Positions 32,266 through 44,600 of a stretch of 64,000 nucleotides of DNA are shown piece by piece. This DNA is from Pezicula radicicola. Taxonomy: Eukaryota; Ascomycota; Leotiomycetes; Helotiales; Dermateaceae. The translations under genes and the position numbers were made by a program. Numbering within the stretch: position 1 is the first letter of the stretch; each line of letters begins with the position of its first letter. The notes under the pieces were generated by a model. It saw nothing but the letters and a program-made list of their open reading frames with translations, made no database searches and had not been told where the DNA came from. The DNA is taken from NCBI GenBank assembly GCA_003008705.1, contig PDUO01000071.1, positions 1 to 64,000 on the forward strand, read 5' to 3'.

Positions 32266-34547
32266 ATGCCAGACTATCCAGGACTCGGTCTTCCACTGCG
32301 CCACAACCCGCAACAGCACTATGGTCACTATCCCCTCGGTGCCCATGGCAGCTGCTGGGGTGCCGACTCCGACATGCTTCCGATCCGAGAGCTCGCTATG
32401 ATGAGGATCATGGATTGCCTTAGCGACAAGGAAGACTGGCAAAAGAAAGTCTTCGATGATGAAATTGTGTCAAAATGGCGCGAGGAAGCGCTGGCCATTC
32501 CCGATGAGCAATTCTGCAAGCTAGCGAAGAGCGACAAGTCTCAATACTGGGATGAGCATGGCAACCTTAATGTACAGGACGATTACGGTGCCCATCATGT
32601 AGAGCCACTACAAGGCATTATGACTACGAATACTTTCGATTGCGTATGTTCTATACTTTATATATTAGGCTATGTGCTGATTTTGAACTCAAAAGTGCGT
32701 CGAAGAACTCCGAAGCAAAGCCAGGTACTACGAAAAGTCCGGCCTTATCCCTACTCTCGATGCATGCGCGTCTGTGGCGAAATCAGACAAGATCGTTTCG
32801 TCTGAGCTGCGCGAGGCTCTATGCAGGGCTTTCGAGACGCTTAAGAAGGATCAGGTGTCGGCACCTGACTGGCATCCCAATTCCAACGATATGGTCCAGG
32901 ATCTGGTGCACCCGTCGATGTATCCATTGGTCTATGGTCGCAGCAGATGCTTGAAAGAGGAAGTTGTTGGAGTTAGTGACGCAATCAAAAAATGGGCGGG
33001 TAAAGGTAACATCATCCCAAAAGATGATTGGCGCTCTGATCCACAACGAGACAGATTCCGTTATGGTGTTGGGTCTGGAAAGGTGCCGCCTCAGTATTGG
33101 TCGGACAAATACCAGTGGCTGCCTGCGAATGTTGCTTTCCAAGGTGAAGGCAGGGTCAAATTTACCAGCTACATCAACAACCTTCACCCAAACAGGTACC
33201 CGGAGATCTACTGCACAATTGAGAAATTAATTGAGACTGCACTTCCAGCCTGGGACCAATGCCTCGCTCTTGCCGCGGGATATGAAGTGAGAGACGGTGC
33301 TGGGCGAGTCAAGTCCCGATTTTCATATCCTGACAACCCAGAGTAAGCAATCCTTACACTCTAGTTCGAGAAGACAGGTCATATCATGAGCTTACCTGCT
33401 ACAGCGACGAGAACAACGAGAATTGGGACCCATCGGATCCGCAGGAAGTCGTCGATGTAGAGGTAAACTGGGAGAAAGTAGGACGTCGACACCAATACAA
33501 TCCCGAATGGGATGACGAGACCGAGACAAAGTGGGAGTTGTTGCGCAAACCGGTCATTCCCGAGGCTTCGTTTGAAGATGTCGATTATACACCAGCACCG
33601 GATAAACGCCTTGCAGAGAAGTTTGCAAAGTCCGGCCTTCAAGTCATTGTCAAAATGGCATCTATTGAACTCACACCTGACAAGCCTGAATTCCCAGTTG
33701 GCGGGTGGCATGTGAGTTCCGCCTTACAATCAAAACCCGAAGGAGAATGGATTCTTTCTGACACATAACCTAGATTGAAGGGCAGATGAACGAACACATT
33801 TGCGCTACGGCGCTTTACTACCTTGACAGCGAGAACATCTCGGCCAGCAACCTCTCATTCCGCATGCAGACCTCAGCCTATATAAATGACAAAATTGACG
33901 TAGGACAGGACGCCTACCATTGGTTGGAACAGATATACGGAACTGGTCTCGGTGGAGGCGGCTCCCCTTGCCTGCAAAATTATGGCAACGTCGATACGCG
34001 CCAAGGGAGATTGCTTGCTTTCCCGAACGTCTTGTGAGTAGGCGTCTTTCGCACATGATTTCACTTATTAAAATCCGAACCACTGACACCTGGAAACAGC
34101 CAACACCGAGTTTCACCTTTCCGCTTGGAGGACCCGACTAAGCCTGGCCATCGGCGGTTCATTGCGCTCTGGCTTGTCGACCCTACCAAGCGCATCATTT
34201 CGACCGCCAACGTCCCCCCACAGCAAATGGACTGGTGGCTGGACTCAGTCTTCGGAAACACAACAGAAACTGGCGACGCAGCCTTGTCCAAGCTACCAGC
34301 TGAATTGGTGGCTCTGATGAAAGACAAAGGCTTAGACGCAAACATATCCGCAACAAGTGGAGCGAAACTGCCTCCGGAGCTGATGGAAATGGCGCGCGAG
34401 TATTTCAACGCCGACGCGTACTCAATGCCTATGGGATTGGAGGAAGCGAAGGAACACAGAATCGAGCTCATGGAGGCTCGCAGTGCGTTTGTCAAGACGG
34501 CCGAAGCGGGATGGCATGAGCATTCGTACAGCTTTTGTGAGCATTGA
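32266..34547 (+). CDS. DUF4246 family protein, intact, 5 exons, 679 aa
   Basis: Exons 32266-32643, 32696-33342, 33405-33711, 33774-34033 and 34100-34547, separated by introns of 52, 62, 62 and 66 nt with GT-AG ends. All junction phases agree and no stop remains. The protein has the order typical of fungal DUF4246: PGLGLPLRHN, ELAMMRIMDCLSDKEDWQ, WHPNSNDMVQDLVHPSMYPL, SYINNLHPNRYP, then WHIEGQMNEHICATALYYLD across intron 3 and FQHRVSPFRLEDPTKPGHRR across intron 4. The conserved His-rich segments (HIEGxxNEH, QHRV) resemble the metal ligands of a 2-oxoglutarate/Fe(II) oxygenase-like fold, which is inference; the family has no settled function. An ATG further upstream is not needed for the family's N-terminus. 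Confidence 0.9.
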
Positions 34548-36733
34548 GCCGTAGATTTCTCATTGCCATGTATGGAGGAGCAGTTGCATAGACACCATCA
34601 CAGTGTTTTAAGAAGAGTTCTGGGAAGCGCACGTTATTGTGTGAATGAAAAGCATAGAATAAGGAGTTTTTGTCTCCCGGCACCATTTTCCTTTGCCATT
34701 TTCATTACCTCAGCTGTATCCATATTCGTCCCAGATATGTGATAATAATTCAGCTACGACGATGGAACCTTGATGTTACTGTTACCAAAAGACTTATCGA
34801 ACTCTCAAACATGTCTCACGATGACAGGTGTCTAGTTTATAGCGATATCAAAGACCAATAGGATCTGGAAGAGTGGTAGCTGCAGTGAGAGTGAGCAAGC
34901 ATGAGTTGAGGCGAGGCGGTGCAAGCCTGAGCGGATTTGAGCCAAAGTTGAGCCAGGCAGGTTTTTGCTAAGTCAACACGTTGAGATAAGCCGACGAAGG
35001 TGTTTTTTTTTAGTGAGAAAATCATGTTAAAAGGACGCGGAGATCGTGCCTGACGAGTTTGCTTGAGCTATGAGCTTTGGAGAAGAGACGGTGTTGGAAT
35101 CGTTTCTCGGGCCCGTGGCCAATGTGGATTCGGTATCTTGTTCTCAAGTCCTGGAAGAATACCCAAGTACTCGAATATAGCTAGGGATTTTGCTTCCGCC
35201 GCTTCTTGATTAACTAAAGGTGTTTATGCATCCTGACTAGGTAATTGATCGATATACGGGGTCTGCATCTGATTTAAGTGCTCTCCTTAATCAGTCTACT
35301 TTTGAAGAAAGTAGTAAGGTTACTATTCTAGAAACAAGTCACATTTAGTGTGACTCCAAGTACACTATTGAAGTCCAGGGGTTAGTGGAAAGCTGTCAAA
35401 AATTAGGTCGTTGATCCAAACGGAGGCTCTCTTCCTCTTAGAATATCCGCCAGGTAATAACGGGAGAAGGGTCTAGTTAGAGAGGGATCGAGAAGGCTTA
35501 TATCTAGCCGGGTCCTCATAATCCGACCTATAGATAATAATCCCGGTGTCAATAGAGGGAATAGCACGCTGCTTAGTAATTGTTAGGCTTCCTCGTCCTC
35601 TAACCTCTAGAGAGTATTAACGGTATATTATTATACAATGATTAGACCGCGAGTCGTTATATACTCATGCTCGTCTTCTACTTGTTTTCCTATTGTAGAG
35701 ACCCTATTCTTCTACTAGTCAAACTCTTAATAACGACAATACACTAACCTGCGAGTGTCAATCTTTTAAACAAATTTTAAAATAGATAACAATATATACA
35801 AGGTAACTTCGCATGATTCCAAAGTTATTCGCAACTTGAACCTAGGAATGCTTAAAAGTCCATTTCACACGAGTAATCCAGTCCACTTTAGCGAAGGGTT
35901 CTAAGCGTCTCTTTTACAACCTATGGGCAATCTCTTTAAACACTTCCTGGCACTGATCCAAAATCTCCCGCCTAGTTTCAATGGCACTAATGGAGTAGCG
36001 ATAGGCCTTCGCTTTTATGAGAGTAGATTGCATTTACTTTAAGACAGAGTAGAAAGCGATATTTCGATGCCGATTTGTCTGACTTCTTGCCCTATAGAGA
36101 CGACTGTTAATGCGAATTCGAATAGCAAGATAGATAACTTGGCGCTGGCGCCAGCGACTCTAATTATGCTCGCGATTGCCCCTATTGCTTTCATGGAGGC
36201 TTAAAACCGGAATTCCAAAAAAACCCTGCTTTAAGAAACACCTATACTTTCAAATATTAACTACTTCCCGGTTATTGGACCTATACTATGCAAGATAGTG
36301 AGGCTGAGGCTAGGTTACCGCCCACCAGACTCTCTTGCGCTTATTGACTCACCTACCCCTACAAGCCATCATTATACAACAGTTAATTATTCTCTTTTAG
36401 AAAACAAACTTTCTTAATAGCTGAGACAACTACATGGATCTTCATTCCCAGACCAAAAGTTCGCAGTCAGGAGGCAAGCCGCCACCCGTGCGGCCATACA
36501 ATCGCAATAAGTTAGCGACCTTAAGGGGATATTATTTAGGAATGCACTATTTTATATTTTCAATTTTGAAAACTAGCGACGATATAGTTGCCGATCCGAC
36601 TAGCGCAAAAAGCAACCCCTCAGAAAATAGAGGTCCAAGCCTCAAGTTTCTGCGGTATTTCGTTCGGTGTCGATTAAGATATAAGTAGACTGTATCAGTT
36701 CATCTGACGAAAGAGTGCAGGTCCCTGCTCACC

Positions 36734-36760
36734 AGCAGATCCTCGGGCCCGCCATGACCC
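36734..36760 (+). repeat. Short dispersed repeat, partner of 31771-31797
   Basis: See the partner entry: the two 27-bp strings differ at about four positions. The surrounding sequences do not align by eye. Confidence 0.5.
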
Positions 36761-37251
36761 TAGTGAACCTTGACTAAGCAGCACCGAATAAAACTGGTGG
36801 ACCTAGTGGACCTTGCTTGCGAATTCGTTCCTCTGTAACTCTGCACCCTCATCACAAACTGACCCGCCCCGGTATCCATGATAATAGCGCGCTGCCATGC
36901 CCTTCGCATGACCAAGTCACATCCCATGGCTTTTCCAAAACCTATAGTAGGAGAGATTATAGGGAATGCCTCCAAACGCATCTGTATTGCCGTTGACAGG
37001 CTGTCCCCGTCTCTGGCAGGGCGGCCATATCCCTCTCTTCTAGTCTTTCTATTCCACCTTTGTTGCCTATTGCTCTCTCCTTATATTTTTTCATGATCTG
37101 CTTATACGAAAAGCGATCACACTCGCTTTTCCAAGCCCGCTTCATAGCGGCTCGAGATATGAAAGAATTTTCATCCAACTCCAATGACTAATCTTAATTT
37201 AATTTCCATTTGGTTCAGCCGTGCGAAAGTTGACAACTCGACCCGGTCGTG

Positions 37252-37369
37252 TTTGGGGGGGGACCAAGTCGGCTCCTATGGAACCCAAAGAGTCCCTGTC
37301 TTTTGCGGGTATCAATTGCTAGTGAAATGGATGCGCTAGCGTTAGGGAGCCGAATTTTGCCCCCCAAGG
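37252..37369. repeat. Imperfect inverted repeat, possible MITE remnant
   Basis: TTTGGGGGGGGACCAAGTCG followed by GCTCCT at 37252-37277 pairs with AGGGAGCCGAATTTTG followed by CCCCCCAA at 37344-37369, about 118 bp end to end. Flanking TA duplications are not present. It could be an old non-autonomous DNA element or a chance G/C-rich pairing. Confidence 0.4.
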
Positions 37370-38239
37370 CGCTGGTGCTGTGAATGGGGCATCCCAACTC
37401 AGCCCTCCCTCTATAATAAAACCACCTTGTAGTTAAGTAAGTATCTTGAAACTGTTTAAGATTCAGAGTACTACAATTACGTCTATATCGGTTTAACGCA
37501 ATACACGTCAAAGTAGTTGCATCTAAAGTAGTATGCGTAAAGATACTGCGAGAACGCGTATACGCCTGATTTTTGCTTTAAGGCGAAGTAATCCGAATTG
37601 TGCTATTATGACTCGGACTACTTTTACTTGAAGTTTATAATAAAGCATAGGTAAGATTCTGCAAAGTAATAACAGTATCTCGATGACTATTACCAAGTAC
37701 CTGCTTTCTGCTGTTTTAATACCTTCACTTGAAACTCTTCTGGTTCTTTATATCATTGGACGCTGTAAAGTGACCAGCCAGCTAACACGCCAAAGTAACC
37801 TTTATACTGTACCCTGGCTAAACATTTGACAACGCATCAAACAACCTTGTACATCTTTTACTTTTAACTTTCTCTTCCTCTTCCTCTTTATACAAATGTA
37901 CGGAGGAATGCGGGAGGGGCGATTTCTGTGAGGCTAGATGAGTTTGAGGTTAAGGTCCGCATGATATTCCATGACCATTCTAGTATTCTAGACCTACCTA
38001 GAAATTATGTAGAAAGCGTAGATGATTATAAAAGCACATGCTGCTACAGTATCTTATTACATGAGATGCGTAGCATTAGTCCTCAGGTAGTGGCCTTCAG
38101 ATCTCATTTCGCGTCCGAAGACAGGAGAACTGGCAATCTGGGCTGCCGGTGGCTTTACTCCCGGCAGCGATGGGGACATTAACAGAGCAGAGCCCAACTA
38201 GGCAATACTGGACTTTCAAAGTTCCTCGGTACTATAATA

Positions 38240-38557
38240 TTAAAGGGCCCGAACGCCCGAATGCACAGCTTGTCGTATTGTGGTGTCTAAAGCCCCATTC
38301 TCCCCTTTGGCGAGATAAGTAGCAAGCCCCAAATTATTTGGATCGTCTGCTTGCTGCTGTTTCCCCTTTTTACTTGTCTGAGTCTTCACGTGTTGATATG
38401 GTGGAGGTGTTGATGAACTTGTTGGTGAAGGGTGTGATGAAGGTGCGGATTCCTGTTCCTTAACTTCGTTGGCGAGCAATTGACTAAATTGCCTCCTGTG
38501 CTCGTATGTGGCTGAGGCTGAGATCTCGGCGTGACTCCCCTTCCCGCACCACCTCAT
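38240..38557 (-). pseudogene. Unassigned low-complexity open frame
   Basis: A 105-codon minus-strand frame with a Ser/Pro/Thr-rich middle (SSHPSPTSSSTPPPYQH) and a Lys/Gln-rich stretch (SKKGKQQQADD). It looks like part of a real, disordered protein segment, but both ends are unclear and no family is recognised. Confidence 0.25.
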
Positions 38558-39110
38558 ATCTGGATTCTTTATATGTGTAGCAATCCTATATCAGTCAATA
38601 CGCGCGACCGTTTATCGTTACTTAATCATTATAATGATCGAAATACAAACGCACAGTATACTAGTAGAAACCAGATCATGTTTACCAAAATACCCTATCG
38701 CCAATTCGTGCTCTATACGACGAAGATGCAATAACAGTCTATTAAGCACACGCCTTATTCATCACCTTGCAGCCCGAAAATCAGAAATTAAATACACCGC
38801 CTGATTTCAAATCAGATAGGATGGCCAATCTTAGGAGGATCGGTACCTATTGCCCAGGGCCTGGTTCTCGGTCGCATGTAGGCGGATACCAAAAACGGCA
38901 TATTAAACTTTCGTCCAATTCTATTGGCAGAATCCGAGAGCCTTATTACAATTTATCATCCCACAATGCCTCACACGTCTGCGTTTGAACTCCATTTCCA
39001 CCCCGCGGCGGCTGCACAGCACCGAAAACAAATCCGAAACTAGGTCGACAAATCCCTTAGAACCTTATCAGTACCATCTATCATACATTTGGAGCGAAGC
39101 GACCTTCACT

Positions 39111-40395
39111 ATGCGCCTATTAAAACTAAAAGCAAATGGCAAGCTTTGCTCGACGTTGTTCACCGAGGCTGATACCCCTCCTTATGCCACACTCTCACAT
39201 ACTTGGCTGGCGCATGACCAAGAAGTCACTTTCAATGATATTGTGAACGGCTCTGGCCAGGCCAAAACAGGTCACAATAAGATCAAGTTTTGTGCGAGTC
39301 AGGCGCAAGAGGATGGTCTGGAGTACTTCTGGGTTGACAGTTGTTGCATTGACAAATCTAGCAGCGCAGAGCTCTCAACAGCCTTAAACTCTATGTTTAA
39401 GTGGTATCGGAGAGCCAAGAAATGTTATGTCTATCTTACTGATGTGTCAACAACCTCTAGCAAAATCTGCGATTCATGGAAATCGGAATTTCGCAAGAGT
39501 CGTTGGTTCACAAGGGGTTGGACGTTGCAGGAGCTTCTCGCACCAAAAATCGTCGAATTCTTCTCAAATGAAAGGTCGAAGCTTGGTGATAAAAGTGATC
39601 TGGAAGAACTCATCCATGAGGTGACAGGGATTGCAACTGAAGCTCTGAGAGGAGCCTCATTGTCTTTATTCACTATCGTTGATGTCTTCTCGCGGGCAGA
39701 CGGACGTCAGACGACAGAACCAGAAGATAAGGCTTACTCGCTGCTAGGTATTTTTAATGTTTTCCTTCCTCCGATATATGGCGAGGGAGAGGGGCATGCG
39801 CTGCGCAGGCTGCGAGAGGCAGTCAAGCAAAGAGCACTAAACAACGTACGGGATGGTGAGCTATTTCAAATTCGTATATCAAGTTCAGCACAGAATATGA
39901 CTCTAATAGGTGATTTCAGAAACCGATGATTTTCAGCCACAGAAAAAGCCACCTCCAGGGACAACTAATGCTGTACGAATGACGTTCCCCCCTGATCCAA
40001 CGGCTGACTGTACCGTACACATTTGCTTGGGAGGACCGAGAGTGGCAGACATCTTACGACGCTGTACTGGTGTTGAACTGGCGAAAAATAATGGGTTATA
40101 CCAGATTGTTATTTCGAATGGCGCTTATTTGGTACCGAGTCCTTACCTGCGCGTCAACGGCCTTGATGAGAATGGCCTTGATGGGTTATTTGGAGATAAA
40201 ACTGAAGCTGCGATTAGAACAGGTAACGTATATAAGAGGCAGATGTCAGGAGAGCCGGTTATTCAGTCATGTGTATCATTCCTTGTCCCGGCCGATGCAC
40301 AAAAGGATGTTGTTCTAGAATTGATGCTCGGTCGTGAGCTGGGTGAGAAAATAGCAGATGAGTTATTTAGCAGAAATGAACATGATACTGGGTAG
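39111..40395 (+). CDS. HET-domain protein, intact, 2 exons, 406 aa
   Basis: Exons 39111-39855 and 39920-40395 with a 64-nt intron (GTGAGC donor, CTCTAAT branch, TTTCAG acceptor) that joins NNVRD to ETDDFQP in frame. An in-frame ATG at 38985 would add 42 unlikely residues. HET motifs are all present: YATLSHTW (residues about 27-34), FWVDSCCIDKSSSAELS (about 73-89), YRRAKKCYVYL and SRWFTRGWTLQELLAP. HET domains drive heterokaryon-incompatibility cell death and are related to TIR folds. The C-terminal 150 residues (VHICLGGPRVADIL, IVISNGAYLVPSPYLRVNG, ELMLGRELGEKI) are not a module I recognise; the LMLGRE segment vaguely recalls retropepsin-like domains. It is directly followed by a second, ruined HET gene. 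Confidence 0.85.
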
Positions 40396-40504
40396 GCATA
40401 AAACGACACCAAATAACTCACTAGGTCACGTGGGGCTGTATTGAGGGAACCTAAATCGGTTCCTGACAGGGGAGCAAGAACGAACACAGTTACGACGCCT
40501 TGAC

Positions 40505-41637
40505 AGGCTCAGAGAGGTGGCTATGTTACAGGCAACCTGGGTCTGCATAATTCCAAATATAAATAACATAGAAACTGTAGTTGATTCGTGGGATACTCGA
40601 AGAGATGTAGAATGGACTTGGAGCTCTGGTAAATATTACCTCTACGATTCTATATTTTGGAGTATGGGAATGAAATACGCTCCGTTGAATAATCTGGCCT
40701 GGGTTGTGTAAGAGAGGGTTCTTGCACCGAGGATTTTGTGTTTCGGAGAAAACCTACTATATTAGGAATATAACCAGAAAAATGCTTATGAAACTTTCCT
40801 AGCTAGTCTACCTCAGAGAATGATAGACGAATATCCCCGATTTAAAAGTCAGAAACTAGTGTACAACGGGACTCGTTTGAGATGTTTTAGCGAAGAGGGG
40901 TTTAGATTACTGAAAGTTAATAAGGATTTAAATAGCTATGACTTGTGGCCAAATATTATTCTTATATATACGAGATGTGATTTAACTATGGGATCTAATA
41001 AATTAGTTATAATTTCTAGGGTTACTCAGATAATAAGAAGAATACTGAAGGATGAGTACCTGGTAGGATTATAGAGGAAGTGGCTACTATATTATCTTTT
41101 ATAGTATAAGGAGATACTAGCTAAGACGGGAAGAAGCGTAGTGTATCGTGCTCTAACGTGGACATGGGCCTTAGTGGATAGGGAAGTCTGGAGCTATCCG
41201 ATTAGCCTAATGGATAGAGAAGAAATATTAGTGAGTATTATTGAAGCTATAGTTCAGAACGCTGGACTAAATAATACTAGTTTAGTAGTGTTAGGAAGAA
41301 TTAAGAGGCGAGTAATGTTAAGTAGACTCGATTATTTTACTTTCCTGAAGATTAGATATATATATTATTATTTGATGGCAGAGGCCCGACGGATATAAAT
41401 GATAGTATTACTTATCCGGATTACGTAGAAAGATCGAAAGATAATAACGAATTGTGGTGTGTTCTAGTTTATTATTTTGAAGTGGAAGGAGGAGACTGGG
41501 GGGTTTATAGTCTTATTCTCGAGAAGATACCGGTAAAGGGCGAATATTAAAGGCTTGGGATGTTCAAAGTCGACGACGATGACTATAAACTTTTTGATAT
41601 AAGCATCTTAGGAGAAGAGGTTTTTACATTAGTCTAA
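40505..41637 (+). pseudogene. Second HET-family gene, C-terminal part, RIP-damaged
   Basis: One phase holds from about 40517 to 41398 with stops at 40709 (TAA for Gln), 40763 (TAG for Trp), 41072 and 41102; a shift near 41390 continues to 41635. Landmarks: AWVV-stop-ERVLAPRILCFGEN (the GWxxQERxLAPRxLxF motif of long HET proteins), YTRCDLTMGSNKLVIISRV and RALTWTWALVDREVW (the R-APTWSWAS-DG segment). The N-terminal HET core (SHxW and related motifs) is missing. Codon changes are of the CpA-to-TpA type. It lies 110 bp after the intact HET gene on the same strand, but the two are of different HET subtypes, so a recent tandem duplication is unlikely. Confidence 0.7.
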
Positions 41638-41639
41638 TA

Positions 41640-44600
41640 TCGAGCTTCGTGTTACGTCCGTCGGAAGAGAGAACTTTGTTACTTTTGAGTGAGATTTAAT
41701 TCTGAATGCTTAGTAGCTAGAATGACTTGCTGGGGCCGCTTTTCTTTGCCATAGTACATAGCTATATAGGACTAGGGACTCAAGTTGTGTGAGCTGGAGG
41801 TCGAACCTGTGGATCTCGAAAGCTTTCCAGCACTTAGATGAAATGCATATGAAGTGAATTAGATTCCTCATATTCAGAGAAACCATTCTCTGTAGTCATG
41901 TTCTGGACTGCAGTGGACATCACTATATAACTTAAGATTTTCAACATTTATCTTTGAAGTAAAAGTAATGCACATACGCCATTTTGTAGCATGCACAGGT
42001 GTTGTACTTCAGAACCAAGCACTTCGAAGTGTACTCTTCCATCCGATGCAATCGTAATTGTAGTACTCCGAGGACCAAAATAGACATGGGGGTCGAGAAA
42101 GGTCTCCCTCAAAAATATAGAAACTGTAGCCGAACCGAAAAGGGACCTCTTTCGGTCCCCCCTCTGAGCAAAATCCAGCTGACTCATTAGCGCGCTCAGG
42201 ACTCAGGGCTCTGCTCAGGTTAGAGCAGCGATTGCTCAGTCCAAAAACAAAAGCAGACTCTAGTAGAGAAAATTGTCGTCTGAAATTATATAGGAAGGAT
42301 GAGACATACATAGGTCACGGTAGTTTTTGGTGGAGGAAATTTGAGATTTTAATTTGTATATAGATTTCGGGAATTATAGTCTTAATGCATCCGGCAGTTC
42401 TATGATTACAAAGCAAGATTTCTACCCTTCGTAACAGGAATGGGAATGAATCTAAAGCTAAGCGACAAATTCATCGGTCGCGAAAAAGCGGAAAAGCGAA
42501 AAGCGCACGACTATAATGTTTACTTGTAAGCTCTAACTCGCCTCAGACTAGATGTGTGTGGCATAGTTATAATAGAGTGTAGGCTTTATTTCAATAATCG
42601 AGAGAAAGGTACGTGAGGCATCATTTGCTAGGTGGCAGACGATTTGGGGTAGATTTGTGTAGCGCAGTTCCCGATAAATTTAGAAACTCTTTTTTAACGT
42701 TAAAAGCGGAAGTGTATTCCGCCTTCTTTGCAATTGCAATTATGCTGCTCTTTCATTGCGTATAGGAGATCTGGAGACGATTCCACATTCACAATCGTTC
42801 GGGCCGAAAATATCAGGCAGAAATGTGAATTATTACTTTCTGCCTGCGAGTAGTTAGGTAGAAACTTAACATATAGCTTACTATTTGACCTCCTATTTTA
42901 GAGGTCAATTCAATTACAATTCACTACAATTAGCCTATCACTTCCATTAGATTAAAGGCCTTAATAGTTTGTCTACCTCGCTAATTAGTTCCTGTATTAT
43001 TTACGAAACATTGAACATTCCTTCCTACGAAAGACATGAATTAGAATTTTTTGAGAAGTTAAGGACGGATAATGTCCTACTTCGCAGAGCACGTATCTGA
43101 AACTCTATGTATTATAGGTATAAATTTAGTGGAAATTAGATATTGTTTAGGGAGGACTAGAACTATCAACTTCGAGATCTAGAGATTAAACCTCAAGCAG
43201 AGCACCAGGTCTTTAAATCCACATACCTGCTACGTTACAAGCCTTTACGATTGGCAGTGCATCTTATTCTCTAGGAAGAAGTCCTTATACATTTTTAGCG
43301 AGCTGTTAAACTCGAACGAATCTTTGGTGAAGCAACAAAATCTTCTAGCCTTCTATAAGGAAAGCAAAGATACCGGCCGAGAAGGATAGAGTTCATATTA
43401 GTTTCCCTTGTTGCTTACCATGGAAGCTGATAATGACTTGAAGCGTGTGTTGCATTAGAGATGTTGACTTCTCGGAGCTCTTAAAAGGTCTTGCGGCTTA
43501 ATATAGGAATTGGAAATCTAGTGTAGTCGTCCCACTTTTAATAGATGAACTCTACTTCCTGGGACGCTGTTGACGAGGGTGACGCTGTCCTTGTTGATAA
43601 CCAGCTAATCTATACTGTTGGTGCACAGTAGATTGTTCATGGAGGGAGAGAGCGCTGGAAAACAGTTTAGGAAATCCTAGGTATTGCTATAGCAGATGTC
43701 GAGCGATGTCATTCTGCCTTCCCCTAATATGTCGAGCCTGTAAGCAACAGGCCCTGTAACTTCTCTATCTTCTGTATGTCGGATCCAAATGCAGGTAGAT
43801 CTCTAGTTTAAGTACGATAGAATTAATTATTAATACCCTTTTTTTTACTCTGTCTTCTGAGTTACAGGATGCGATCCTAGCCTTTGTTATAGACCCCGAG
43901 TCACATACCTACCTCTGTGCATAAGCTTCTATGAGCTCTCGAGCACAATATATAGGGAAATAAGGAGAGTCTAAATTGTCTGATTCTGAAAAAATGAGTG
44001 GGAGATAGTAGGCCTTTATATATAAAAGCTGAGCATCAATTGGAGCCTGGTTTCCATACAAAATAAGGTATTCTTGATGTAGCGGCATTTGCGCGTAGAG
44101 CGCTACAATTGAAAATTGATTTAGTGGGGAAAAGGCCCACAAAGAAGAAGCAATTATGACCAGAATGAAGATATACTCCACCATATGACCAGAATAAGCC
44201 TCAATGGCTGACAGCTTCTCATCCTTAGAGTATTTTCGTTACGTGCTAAGTTCGGTTATCCAGACATTGTTCCGGAAGCCAATACTCCTTCCAGAAAACA
44301 CTTCTTTTAGTCGTGCCTCCTCGGAAGCATAAGTCTTGACACACCGCTATATTTTGCTAGGCAGAAAACAACGCGGTGTGACAGCAATTCGCTCTTCGTA
44401 GCCTTAAACCAACCATAGCTTACAATGAACGCTGTTCAGGTATCACCCCTACATCTGCTCTCCACAAGAGATCGCCGTCCAGCTTCAAGGAGAGAAGGAG
44501 CCAGCTGTGTCCAGCTTCATTCAATCCACCTCCCCTCAAAGGCCGAGTAGGAAGAGCTTGAGCCGGTGATCAGGCGACTCAAGGATTCCTCCCACAACAG

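Larger units (their letters stand above)
34550..38980. other. Long intergenic stretch
   Basis: No complete gene. Content: AT-rich sequence at 35200-36100, an inverted repeat at 37252-37369, a repeat copy at 36734-36760 and a minus-strand open frame at 38240-38557. ORFs at 36434-36688, 36878-37096 and 37928-38182 have no recognisable motif. No tRNA-like fold was noticed. Confidence 0.4.

Noticed and set aside
32257..32537. Antisense ORFs over the DUF4246 first exon
   Set aside because: Shadows of the spliced plus-strand gene.
38985..39110. Upstream in-frame ATG extending the HET protein by 42 residues
   Set aside because: HET proteins normally begin close to the MRLL-type start found at 39111; the extension has no conserved feature.
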